The translations under genes were made by a program, and so were the position numbers. From Polyangiaceae bacterium (GTDB taxonomy: Bacteria; Myxococcota_A; Polyangia; Polyangiales; Polyangiaceae): a stretch of DNA of 64,000 bases. Positions 51,811 to 60,065 of the stretch are shown piece after piece (the first letter of the stretch is position 1; the number at the start of each line of letters is the position of its first letter). The notes under the pieces were generated by a model. It ran no database searches. It saw nothing but the letters and a program-made list of their open reading frames with translations, and was not told the origin of the DNA. The DNA is taken from positions 1 to 64,000 of the forward strand of contig JAICQO010000008.1 of NCBI GenBank assembly GCA_025937835.1. Reading direction: 5' to 3'.

Positions 51811-53464
51811 TTTTTACTGGTCGCTCCGGCGCTGGGCGTGGCTCGTCGCGCTCAGCGGCTGCAACTACGCGCTCGACTTCGAGACGCGGCAGTGTCGCAC
51901 CACCGACGACTGCCGCGCTCTCGGCTCCGGCTTCGAAGCCAGCGAGTGCCGCGCAGGCTCGTGTGTTTCGACCGCTGCGATCGAGCCGAACCTGGGCGAG
52001 CCCAGCTCGGGCTGCGTGTCGACCGCACAGTGCATCGCCGACAACCGTGACGAGCCCTACGTGTGCCGCCGCCCCGGCGAGCCGTGCACCGCCCTCAAGA
52101 GCCCGGAGTGTCCGCTGGTGTTCGGCGATTTCAACGACGATCAAGCCGTGTACTTCGGAGCGTTCTTGAACGTCCCGGAGTCGGCACCGCTGTCGCAGGT
52201 GTCCACGCTGAACGTCGAGCTCGCCGTGAACGAATTCAACGATTCGGTCGGGGGGTTACCGGGCGGTCCGCTCGGAAAGCTGCGGCCGCTGGTCGGTGTC
52301 GTGTGCCGCAACGACCCGGAGCTCGTCGAGCCGGCGTCGGCCCACCTGCTCGACGAAATCGGCGTCCCGGCCGTGCTCGCGCACTTGCCGAGCGCCGCGT
52401 TGAAGCAGTTCTTCGTCGATCACGCCTTGCCCGAGCAGCGCTTCGTGATCAACCCCGGCTTCGCCGACAATTCCCTGACGTCGATCTCCAGCGGTGGGCT
52501 GTTCTGGCACGTGATCGGCGACATCCGCGACGTGGCGCCCGCCTACCCCCCGCTGTTGTCGCGGATCGAGGCCCACCTCGCGAGCCCGACGCCGATCCGC
52601 GTGGCGATGATCGTGAGCAAGCGCTTTGCGGAGCAGAGCATCGCCGACACGTTGACGCCGCTGCTCGAGTTCAACGGCAAGTCGGTGGTCGAGAACGGCA
52701 ACGACTTCTACGTGGCAGCCGTGCCCGCGCTGCCCGACGAGCCGAACTACGACTACTCCGAGCTCAACCTCGCCTTGCTCGATTTCCGTCCGCACGTGGT
52801 GATCGCGATCACGCGCGAGGAGTTCGTGTACAAGATCTTGCCGCCGCTCGAGTCGGCGTGGGAAAGCGCGGCGCAGGGGCAGGTGCGGCCGTTTTACGTG
52901 GTGCCGACCGCGCTCTCCGGCAACCTCGACCTGCTCGAGTACGTCGCCTCCTCGAACGGCGGCTCGAGCGAGAGCAAGCGCCAGCGCATCGTGGGCGTGG
53001 CGCCGGCCTCGGCCGAGGACCTGACCCTGTACAACCAGTTTCTGATCCGCTTTCGGAGCGCGTTCCCGCGCTTCGAGAACCCGGGCGGCTTCGAGAATTT
53101 CTACGACGCGGTCTACCTCCTCGCCAACGCGATGTTCGCGGCGGGCTCGGTGCCGGAGCTACGCGGGCTCGACGTCGCGCGCGGGATGCAGCGGGTGATC
53201 GACGGCAACGTCGAGATCAACGTCGGACCGACCTTCATCGCCGACGGCTTCACGGCGCTCGCGGCGGGCGGAGAGATCCGCCTGCGCGGCACCATGGGGC
53301 CGGCGGATTTCGATCCCGGCGTCGGAGCCCGGCGCGGGAACGCCAGCATCTACTGCATCCAGCGCTCCGACGGCGAAGACCGGCTTTCCTTCGCCTACGA
53401 CGTGCTTCGCTACGACGGGGGCTCGGAGCTCACCGGAAATTTCCCGTGTTTTGCGGGGTTTTGA
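51794..53464 (+). CDS. lipoprotein with periplasmic-binding-protein-like (type I) fold
   Basis: A 556-aa protein from GTG 51794. Lipobox LVALSGCN. Residues about 30-110 form a cysteine-rich module (CRTTDDCRALGSGFEASECR and following). The large C-terminal part resembles the substrate-binding proteins of branched-chain amino acid transporters (STLNVELAVNEFNDSVGGLP, GVVCRNDP, FYDAVYLLANAMFAAGS). No permease or ATPase gene is near; a transmembrane kinase follows after 10 bases. A role as an outer sensor for that kinase is plausible but unproven. Confidence 0.85.
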   Translation: MAQIPDFYWSLRRWAWLVALSGCNYALDFETRQCRTTDDCRALGSGFEASECRAGSCVSTAAIEPNLGEPSSGCVSTAQCIADNRDEPYVCRRPGEPCTALKSPECPLVFGDFNDDQAVYFGAFLNVPESAPLSQVSTLNVELAVNEFNDSVGGLPGGPLGKLRPLVGVVCRNDPELVEPASAHLLDEIGVPAVLAHLPSAALKQFFVDHALPEQRFVINPGFADNSLTSISSGGLFWHVIGDIRDVAPAYPPLLSRIEAHLASPTPIRVAMIVSKRFAEQSIADTLTPLLEFNGKSVVENGNDFYVAAVPALPDEPNYDYSELNLALLDFRPHVVIAITREEFVYKILPPLESAWESAAQGQVRPFYVVPTALSGNLDLLEYVASSNGGSSESKRQRIVGVAPASAEDLTLYNQFLIRFRSAFPRFENPGGFENFYDAVYLLANAMFAAGSVPELRGLDVARGMQRVIDGNVEINVGPTFIADGFTALAAGGEIRLRGTMGPADFDPGVGARRGNASIYCIQRSDGEDRLSFAYDVLRYDGGSELTGNFPCFAGF

Positions 53465-53474
53465 GGGAGGACAG

Positions 53475-55334
53475 ATGGACGCGGCCGAACACCATCCAAT
53501 CGAACCCGCCGAGCTGCTTCAACCGGGGGACGCGGTCGGGCGCTACCAGCTGCTCTGCCCGATCGCGCGCGGCGGGATGGGCGTGGTCTGGGCGGCGCGC
53601 CAGACCGGTCGGCTCGGCCTGCCGGGCCTGGTCGCGATCAAGATTGCGCTGCGGTCGGGTCACCGCGTTCAGGACTATCTGTTCGACGAGGCCAAGGTGG
53701 CGGCCGCGATCGACCACCCGAACGTGTGCAAGATCCTGGAGCTCGGCCAGGAGGGGGATAGTTTGTTCATCGCCATGGAGTGGATCCACGGCGTGTCCCT
53801 GGCTTACCTGCTGAAGGCGCTGCCGAACCGGCGCCTGGACTATCGCATCGCCGCGCAGCTCATCGCCCAAGCAGCCGGCGGCTTGCATGCAGCACACGAG
53901 CTCCGAGACGACGAAGGCCAGCTGCTCGAGGTGGTGCACCGCGACGCTACCCCGCAGAACCTGCTGATCGCCGTCAACGGCGACTTGAAGGTCGTGGATT
54001 TCGGCATCGTCAAAGCCAAAAATCAGATCCATCAAGCCACGGAAACCGGTGAGCTCAAGGGCAAGCTGAGCTACCTCTCCCCCGAACAAGTCCGAGGAAA
54101 ACCGCTGGATCGCCGCGCCGACGTGTTCTCGCTCGGCTGCGTGCTGTACGTCGCCACGACCGGGCGTAGTCCCTTCAACGACGGCGACGCCGCGAGCACC
54201 ATCACCAAGCTGATGAACGGCGAGTATCCGCCGCCGTCGGCGCTGGTCGAGGACTACCCCGAGCAGCTCGAGCGGATCCTGGTGCGGGCGCTCGCGAGCC
54301 AGCCGTCGGAGCGCTACGAGACCGCCGACGCGCTCCGGATTGCGCTCGAGGAGTTTGCGGCGTCCGGCCCGCACCCGACGACGCGCGAGGACGTGGCGCG
54401 GCTCGTCGGCGAGCGCTGCGGCACGAGCATCGAGGCCTGCCGGGCCAACATCCGCGCGGCTCAGCGGCTTTTCGACTCGCAGGCGACGTCGCTCCGTGTG
54501 CAGCAACACCCCGGCGTCGCGCGCACCGGCCGCTCCGGCACGTACATGGCGCTCGGCCACGAGCCGGCGGAGCCGCGGCCGAAGCCCGAGCTCGTACCGC
54601 CGCCCTTGCCGAGCACCGTGCCACCTCCAGCGGTGATCCCGCTCGTCCCGCTCGCGGAACCGCCGCGCATCGAGCTGTCGTCGGATTTGCGGATCGAGGC
54701 GGCCTCGGCCCCGATGTCGACGCAACCCGCGTCGCTCGCCGTACGAGCCACGGAGACCGGGCGGTTTCGCCGGGCCGCGGTGGCTCTGGGGCTGGGCATG
54801 ACGGCGTTGCTCACGGCGAGCCTGGTCCGCGCCCCCCGCGCGGCGCCTGAAAACGCAGCAGCCAAACCCGCGCCTTCGGTGCTGCTCGAGGCGCCACCAG
54901 CGGCAGTCCCGGCGCGCGTCCGGGTGGTGATCGACGCGCACCCGAACGGCGCAGTGGTCAGCATCGACGGAGGTCCGCCGCTCGCGTTGCCGTACACGTC
55001 GTGGGCGCCGCCCGATAGCAGGGCACACGCGCTGCGTCTGACGGCTCCGGGACACGAGCCGGTCGTCGCGAGCGTGAGCTTCGATCGCGAACAGTCGTTC
55101 TTGTTCGAGCTGCCTCGTACGCGGACCAGGGAGGCCGCACCGATCCACGCCCGCGTGTCGCGGCGTGGCCAGCGCGCGGCGCCCGCTTCCACGCCCGCGG
55201 CCGCGCCGCGCGATCTTCCGAGCGCGACCTCGGCGTCGACGCCCGACGCGGGGCCGGCCGCTTTCCCGATGCTGGTCGAGCCCCGACCGCCCCGACCGAT
55301 CGACGAACGCGATCCGTTCCGGGGTGCGCCGTGA
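53475..55334 (+). CDS. transmembrane Ser/Thr protein kinase with C-terminal PEGA-like domain
   Basis: A 619-aa protein. Ribosome site GGGAGG at 53465-53470 precedes ATG 53475. The kinase domain (about 20-290) has GGMGVVW (33-39), Lys56 in VAIKIAL, HRDATPQN from 155 and DFG at 175-177. The loop lacks the usual Lys of HRDLKPEN, as in the HRDxxPQN group frequent in myxobacteria. A Pro-rich juxtamembrane stretch leads to a single helix (AVALGLGMTALLTASLV). The external part has a PEGA-like sandwich (VVIDAHPNGAVVSIDGGPPL). It lies between the binding-protein lipoprotein and a TPR-PEGA protein, whose start it overlaps (GTGA). Confidence 0.93.
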   Translation: MDAAEHHPIEPAELLQPGDAVGRYQLLCPIARGGMGVVWAARQTGRLGLPGLVAIKIALRSGHRVQDYLFDEAKVAAAIDHPNVCKILELGQEGDSLFIAMEWIHGVSLAYLLKALPNRRLDYRIAAQLIAQAAGGLHAAHELRDDEGQLLEVVHRDATPQNLLIAVNGDLKVVDFGIVKAKNQIHQATETGELKGKLSYLSPEQVRGKPLDRRADVFSLGCVLYVATTGRSPFNDGDAASTITKLMNGEYPPPSALVEDYPEQLERILVRALASQPSERYETADALRIALEEFAASGPHPTTREDVARLVGERCGTSIEACRANIRAAQRLFDSQATSLRVQQHPGVARTGRSGTYMALGHEPAEPRPKPELVPPPLPSTVPPPAVIPLVPLAEPPRIELSSDLRIEAASAPMSTQPASLAVRATETGRFRRAAVALGLGMTALLTASLVRAPRAAPENAAAKPAPSVLLEAPPAAVPARVRVVIDAHPNGAVVSIDGGPPLALPYTSWAPPDSRAHALRLTAPGHEPVVASVSFDREQSFLFELPRTRTREAAPIHARVSRRGQRAAPASTPAAAPRDLPSATSASTPDAGPAAFPMLVEPRPPRPIDERDPFRGAP

Positions 55335-56296
55335 GCACCGTGAAAATCGCGGCAACGGCCGCGTTTTCTGCGCTGCTTGCCTGCCCGGTGAGCGGGCTGG
55401 CCGCGTCTTCGCAAGCTCCCGCCGTGGCGGCTCCTTCGAACCCGCAGCTCGAGCTCGCGCGCACTCACTTCTTGCGCGGCGTCGAGTTCTATCGGCACGG
55501 CGACTTCCGCCTGGCGCTCGTGGAGTTCCGACGCTCCTACGAGCTGTCTCGGAACTACGCGATCCTTTACAACGTCGGTCAGGTCAACCACCAGCTCAAC
55601 AACTACGCCGACGCGCTCGGAGCGCTGCAGCGTTACTTGAAGGAAGGGGGCGCTCGCGTTCCCGAGGAGCGCCGCGTCGAGGTGCAGGCGAGCATCACCG
55701 AGCTCGAGAAGCGCGTCGCGCGCGTGCGGCTGCGGCTGAACCTCGACGGCGTCGAGCTCAGCATCGACGACGCGTCCCTGGGCCGCATCGGGCGCGAGCG
55801 CTGGTGCGTCGTCGACCCCGGCGACCATCGGATCGAGGTGCGGCATCCTGGCTATCGGCCGCTGCGGCGTACAGTGTCGGTCACCGCGGGGGACACCGCG
55901 GAAGTCTCGCTGGTCCTCGTGCCCGAGCGGTTGGCAAGCTCGACGGGCGCTGTGCGGTCGGAGCAGCAGCGCGGCTCTGCGTGGGTCGCCGTGGGCTGGG
56001 TCACGACCGGCGTGCTCGCGGCTGGCGCCGGGGTGAGCGGCTTTTTGGCCGTGAAAGAAGCGCGCGACCTGGCCGAGCTTCGCAGCTCGCCGGAGTCGAC
56101 CGAGGCCCAACGCGACTGGAAGGCCGAGCGCGCTCGCGGTTGGGCGATCGCCGCCGACGCGCTCGCCGGCGCGGCCGTGATCTCGGGCGCGCTGTCGCTC
56201 TACGTGACGCTGTCCGGGTCGGAAGAAGCACCCGAGCGAGCCTCGACGCGCCTCGGCTTCGCGCCCGGCGGAATGAGCTTTTCCGGACGCTACTGA
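55331..56296 (+). CDS. exported TPR and PEGA-domain protein with membrane helices
   Basis: A 321-aa protein from GTG 55331. A signal peptide (AATAAFSALLACPVSGLAAS) precedes TPR-like helices (LELARTHFLRGVEFYRHGDF, then YAILYNVGQVNHQLNNYADA). A PEGA-like beta domain follows (LDGVELSIDDASLGRIGRER, with GDHRIEVRHPGYRPLRRTVS). Two hydrophobic helices lie near the C terminus. It is translationally coupled to the kinase. Proteins of this plan often accompany myxobacterial kinases; the function is unknown. Confidence 0.85.
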   Translation: MSTVKIAATAAFSALLACPVSGLAASSQAPAVAAPSNPQLELARTHFLRGVEFYRHGDFRLALVEFRRSYELSRNYAILYNVGQVNHQLNNYADALGALQRYLKEGGARVPEERRVEVQASITELEKRVARVRLRLNLDGVELSIDDASLGRIGRERWCVVDPGDHRIEVRHPGYRPLRRTVSVTAGDTAEVSLVLVPERLASSTGAVRSEQQRGSAWVAVGWVTTGVLAAGAGVSGFLAVKEARDLAELRSSPESTEAQRDWKAERARGWAIAADALAGAAVISGALSLYVTLSGSEEAPERASTRLGFAPGGMSFSGRY

Positions 56297-56303
56297 GCGC
56301 GAG

Positions 56304-56948
56304 TCACTGCTCGCTCTGACAGCCGATCTGATTCGGCTTCAGGCGGCACAGGTCGAGGACCCGCGCGCGCAGGGCCTTGGCGTTCTTCGGGTTCTTCTGC
56401 ACGATCTCGCCGCGCTCGTACATTTCGGCGAGGCGCGTGCACGACAGCGCGCGATCGCCCTCGCATTGCCTGACGTAGAGCGTGAGCGCGATGCGTCGCA
56501 GCTTCTCGGCGCGGCTCCGGTCTTTCGCGCCGGCGCTGCCGGTGTCCAGGGCGAGAGAGACGCGTTCGCAAGCCTCCGGCAGCTTCTTCCGATCGCAGTC
56601 GACCTCGGCCTGGTGGAGCTCTTCTGGCGAGGTGGGCGCGATGATGGCGACGGTTTGCGCGACCGTCGGCGCGGGCTCGGCGCTGGCGCTCGGCGCGGTG
56701 GCCGCCGAAGCAGACGCTGCCGGCGCGGCGCTCGCCGTTTCGGGAGCGCTCGGCGCGGGGCGCAGGGACGAGGTCGTGCTCTGGCGCTCCGTCTTGGGCT
56801 CGGTCTCGAGCGGCGTGGCGGAAGGAGAGGGCGCTTCGGCCGTCGCGGCCGCACCGCCGGTGCGCCCGCGCGCCGTGGCGAGCGCGATCACGCCGCCGAG
56901 GACTGCCGCGAACACGATCGGGACCACGGTGCGCGACGACAGGCTCAC
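56304..56948 (-). CDS. membrane-anchored protein with Sel1/TPR-like C-terminal part
   Basis: A 214-aa protein from GTG 56948. An N-terminal hydrophobic helix (VVPIVFAAVLGGVIALATA) acts as anchor. An Ala/Ser/Pro-rich linker follows (about 30-100). The C-terminal part has short helices with cysteines: CDRKKLPEACERVSLALDTG and LSCTRLAEMYERGEIVQKNP, resembling Sel1-type repeats. It overlaps the M3 peptidase stop by GTGA. Function unknown. Confidence 0.78.
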   Translation of the reverse strand: MSLSSRTVVPIVFAAVLGGVIALATARGRTGGAAATAEAPSPSATPLETEPKTERQSTTSSLRPAPSAPETASAAPAASASAATAPSASAEPAPTVAQTVAIIAPTSPEELHQAEVDCDRKKLPEACERVSLALDTGSAGAKDRSRAEKLRRIALTLYVRQCEGDRALSCTRLAEMYERGEIVQKNPKNAKALRARVLDLCRLKPNQIGCQSEQ

Positions 56949-58954
56949 GCAGACAACCCCTGACGCTCGAGCAGCGCTTCCGGACGTGGCCGCCGCCCCA
57001 TGAAGCTCACGAACAGGTCCATCGGGTCTCGACTGTCGCCGAGCGCGAGGATCTTGTCACGGAACTCCCGGCCGAGCGTTGGATTCAGTACGCCCTCGGC
57101 GCGGAAACGGCTGAAGGCGTCCGCGTCGAGCACCTCCGCCCACTTGTACGAATAGTAGCCGGCCGCGTAGCCGACCGGGCTGCCGAACAGGTGATAGAAG
57201 CTCGCGGGCATCCCGTAGTCCGACGGCAACGGCGCGGGCGAGAACTGGCCGAGCAGCGTGCGCGCGTAGTCGAGCACCTCTCCGTCTTTCTCGGGGTCGT
57301 AATCGACGTGCAGCGCCAGATCGAGCGCCGCAAAACCGAGCTGTCGCATCTGGGCGCTCGCTGCACGGAACGTACGCGCCGCGCGCAGCCGCTGCAGGAG
57401 CTCCGCCGGGAAGGCCTCGCCGGTCTGATAGTGGCGCGCGAACAGCTCGAGGCAGTCACCTTCCGAGCACCAGTTCTCGAGGATCTGCGAGGGCAGCTCC
57501 ACGAAGTCGTGCACCACGCGCGTGCAAGCGAGGCTACGCACCGTGACCCGGCTCAGGCAGTGATGCAAGAGGTGACCGAACTCGTGGAACATCGTCTCGA
57601 CGTCGCGGTGCGTGAGCAACGACGGCTTGTCGGGCAGCTCCGGGTTCACGTTGGCGCAGAAGATCGCGACGTGCGGCTCGGGCGGAACCGCGGCGACGAG
57701 CCCGTGCATCCAGGCGCCGCCGCGCTTGTTTTCACGCGGAAATAGATCGACGTAGAAGCTTGCGAGCTCCTGCTTGCCGGCGTCCAGCATGCGGTACGTC
57801 TTCACGCGCGCGTCCCAGGCCGGGAGCTCGACGGGCTCGATGCTGACGCCGAACAGCCGCTCGGCGAGCTGGAACGCGCCGTTCAGCACGCGGCCAGCCT
57901 CGAAGTACGGCCGCAGCTGCTCCTCGTCGAGGTCGTAGCGCTCGCGGCGGAGCTTGTCGGCGTAGTACGGCACGTCCCACGGCTCGAGCGCGGGCGCGCT
58001 CGGCCCTTCGAGCTTGCGCCGGAACGCGAGCAGCTCTTCCTGCTCGCGCTCGAAGGCTGCCCGCGTCTTGTCGGTGAGATCGCGGACGAAGCGCTGCGCT
58101 TCGGCGCCGCTCGCTGCCATCCGATCTTCGGTGACGAGATCGGCGAAGGTGCGAAACCCGAGCAGCTTGGCCCGCTCCCGTCGCAGCGTGAGGAGCTCCG
58201 AAATCAGCGGCCGGTTGTCGAAATCTCCCGAGGAAGCGCGCGTGTTGCTGGCGTGATAGATGGCCCTTCTGAGCTCGGCGTCGTCGGCGTAGGTGAGAAT
58301 GAAGGTCGGCACCGGCTCGCGCAGCGTGAGCCGATAACCGGTGAGGCCCTTGTCGGCGGCGTTGGCGCGGAGCAGAGCGAGGCCCGACTCGGGCAGCCCC
58401 TTTAGCCGCGTCGCGTCTTCGAGCACGAGCTCGAAGGCGTTGGTGGCGTCGAGCACGTTCTGCGAAAACTTGGTCGAGACCAGGCCGAGCTTCTGCTCGA
58501 TGGCCGTGAGCTGGGCCTTGCCTTCGGCATCGAGCAGCGCACCCTGGCGCTTGAAATCCGCCAGGGTCTTGTCGAGGTAGCGCTTGCGCGTCGGATCGAG
58601 CCGCTTCGCCTCGTCCGTCTCGGAGAAGGCGACGAGCGCCTGGAACAGGTTCTCGCGCAAGTAAATCGACGCCCAGAAGGCTGTGATTTCCGGCTGCAGA
58701 GCGTTGTAAGCGTCACGAAATGCCGGGGTCGTCGCCACCCCCTCGAGGTGCTCGAGGATCCCGACGCACAGCTCGAGCGGCTCGGTCGCGGTTTCCATCG
58801 CGCCGAGCGTCGAGGCGTAGCTCGGCGACTCCGCGCGGATCGCCGAGAGCTTCGCGTCGGCGTCCGCGATGTGCTGGCGAACGGCCGACAGGTGCTCGGC
58901 GGTGACCGCGGGAAACGCGATGGGGCGCTCGAGCGAGAGCAGCGGGTTGTTCAT
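56945..58954 (-). CDS. M3-family oligopeptidase
   Basis: A 669-aa protein from ATG 58954; upstream codons in the frame lack similarity. The zinc motif is TMFHEFGHLLHH, with the third ligand Glu in the ENWCSEG segment further on. ELPSQILENW and GYYSYKWAEVLDADAFSRF are typical of oligopeptidase A (PrlC)-like enzymes. It has no signal peptide, so it should degrade short peptides in the cytoplasm. Confidence 0.95.
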   Translation of the reverse strand: MNNPLLSLERPIAFPAVTAEHLSAVRQHIADADAKLSAIRAESPSYASTLGAMETATEPLELCVGILEHLEGVATTPAFRDAYNALQPEITAFWASIYLRENLFQALVAFSETDEAKRLDPTRKRYLDKTLADFKRQGALLDAEGKAQLTAIEQKLGLVSTKFSQNVLDATNAFELVLEDATRLKGLPESGLALLRANAADKGLTGYRLTLREPVPTFILTYADDAELRRAIYHASNTRASSGDFDNRPLISELLTLRRERAKLLGFRTFADLVTEDRMAASGAEAQRFVRDLTDKTRAAFEREQEELLAFRRKLEGPSAPALEPWDVPYYADKLRRERYDLDEEQLRPYFEAGRVLNGAFQLAERLFGVSIEPVELPAWDARVKTYRMLDAGKQELASFYVDLFPRENKRGGAWMHGLVAAVPPEPHVAIFCANVNPELPDKPSLLTHRDVETMFHEFGHLLHHCLSRVTVRSLACTRVVHDFVELPSQILENWCSEGDCLELFARHYQTGEAFPAELLQRLRAARTFRAASAQMRQLGFAALDLALHVDYDPEKDGEVLDYARTLLGQFSPAPLPSDYGMPASFYHLFGSPVGYAAGYYSYKWAEVLDADAFSRFRAEGVLNPTLGREFRDKILALGDSRDPMDLFVSFMGRRPRPEALLERQGLSA

Positions 58955-59027
58955 GCCCCGCCACGATACCACGCGGCTCTCGCTCGCGAGGCCGGCGCAA
59001 CGGCCGGAATTGCCGAGGAAAACGGCC

Positions 59028-59945
59028 TCAGTGGTAGGTGAGGGTGAGCAGCAGCGAAGGGCTCGCGCTCGCGCCGTGGATCCAGCGCACGTCGGAGTCG
59101 TCTTCGCCCGTGAGGCCCGCCGCTTGCGTGCGCGCCAGCACACCCAGGCTCCACTCGTCGCCGATCCACCATTCGTAGCCGACCCCGAGCACGATACCGG
59201 CACCGAAGGCTTCGTAGCCGTCGTCGTCGTCGTCGAAGCGCCCGCCGTTTCGACTCGTGAGCGCGGCCAGGCCGAGCGCGGCTTGAAGGTGGAAGCCCTT
59301 GCGCGGGTTCGGATACCAGTCGACGAACGGCCCGAACACTACCAGATCGCGCCGATCCGGATCCATCTCCAGCGGCAGCGTGCCCTGGCTGTCGTTGTCG
59401 TCGCTGTAGTCCCCCGTGAGCAGCGTCGCCGTGTAGAAGCCGCCGCCGAGCACCCAGCCGCGGCCGAGCGTCCCGCCGAGCGCGAACTCACCGACGGAGG
59501 CGAGACCGATCGTGCTGCCGCTGACGTCTCCGCCGTGCACGCCAGCGTCGTCGTCGTTCTCGAGTTGCTCGCGATACATGCCGAACCCCGTACCGAGCCG
59601 CATGTAGAAGCCGTCGTGCACGTGAGCGCCCTCGCGTGGTGCCGGCGGAGGGGGGGGCGCCGCGTGCATGCGCATTCGGTGATGTCCGAGCCGCGAATGC
59701 GGCAGCGCCGGGGCTACGTGGGGCGGGGCCTGCCGCGGGGCGTGCGGCGGCGCGACGTGCAGCGGGGCTGAGGGCGGAGGCGCGGGCGGAGCCGGCGGAG
59801 GAAGCGGGCCGGGTTGCGGCGGCGTCGCGGTATCCGGCGCGCGGAGCTCCTCGCTCGCCGGCGCCTCGGGGGACGGCGGGGTTTGCCCGAACGCGAGACC
59901 GGTGAGCGACAGACAGGCGAAGAACGGGAGCGAGCGATGCAACAT
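59028..59945 (-). CDS. outer-membrane beta-barrel protein with Pro/His-rich linker
   Basis: A 305-aa protein from ATG 59945. The signal peptide LHRSLPFFACLSLTGLAFGQ is followed by a Pro/Ala/His-rich stretch (about 25-105). The C-terminal part alternates strands: GFYMRLGTGFGMYREQLEND, ASVGEFALGGTLGRGWVLGG, LVVFGPFVDWYPN, GAGIVLGVGYEWWIGDEWSL, and ends LLLTLTYH. It looks like an eight- to ten-stranded OmpA/porin-like barrel. Function unknown. Confidence 0.82.
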   Translation of the reverse strand: MLHRSLPFFACLSLTGLAFGQTPPSPEAPASEELRAPDTATPPQPGPLPPPAPPAPPPSAPLHVAPPHAPRQAPPHVAPALPHSRLGHHRMRMHAAPPPPPAPREGAHVHDGFYMRLGTGFGMYREQLENDDDAGVHGGDVSGSTIGLASVGEFALGGTLGRGWVLGGGFYTATLLTGDYSDDNDSQGTLPLEMDPDRRDLVVFGPFVDWYPNPRKGFHLQAALGLAALTSRNGGRFDDDDDGYEAFGAGIVLGVGYEWWIGDEWSLGVLARTQAAGLTGEDDSDVRWIHGASASPSLLLTLTYH

Positions 59946-60065
59946 GGAGCTGCGTCTGAGCAATCAGCGTGCCAGCCGCTCCCGGGTAGGCGGCACCGGG
60001 GTGCTTGCCCAACAGAACGCGCCTCGCCATTCTACGACCGTGAACCGCCGCTCACGGAGTCGCTC

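Noticed and set aside
53430-55355. Long minus-strand open frame opposite the kinase gene
   Set aside because: Arg/Gly-rich translation without motifs; a by-product of high GC opposite a gene with clear kinase motifs.
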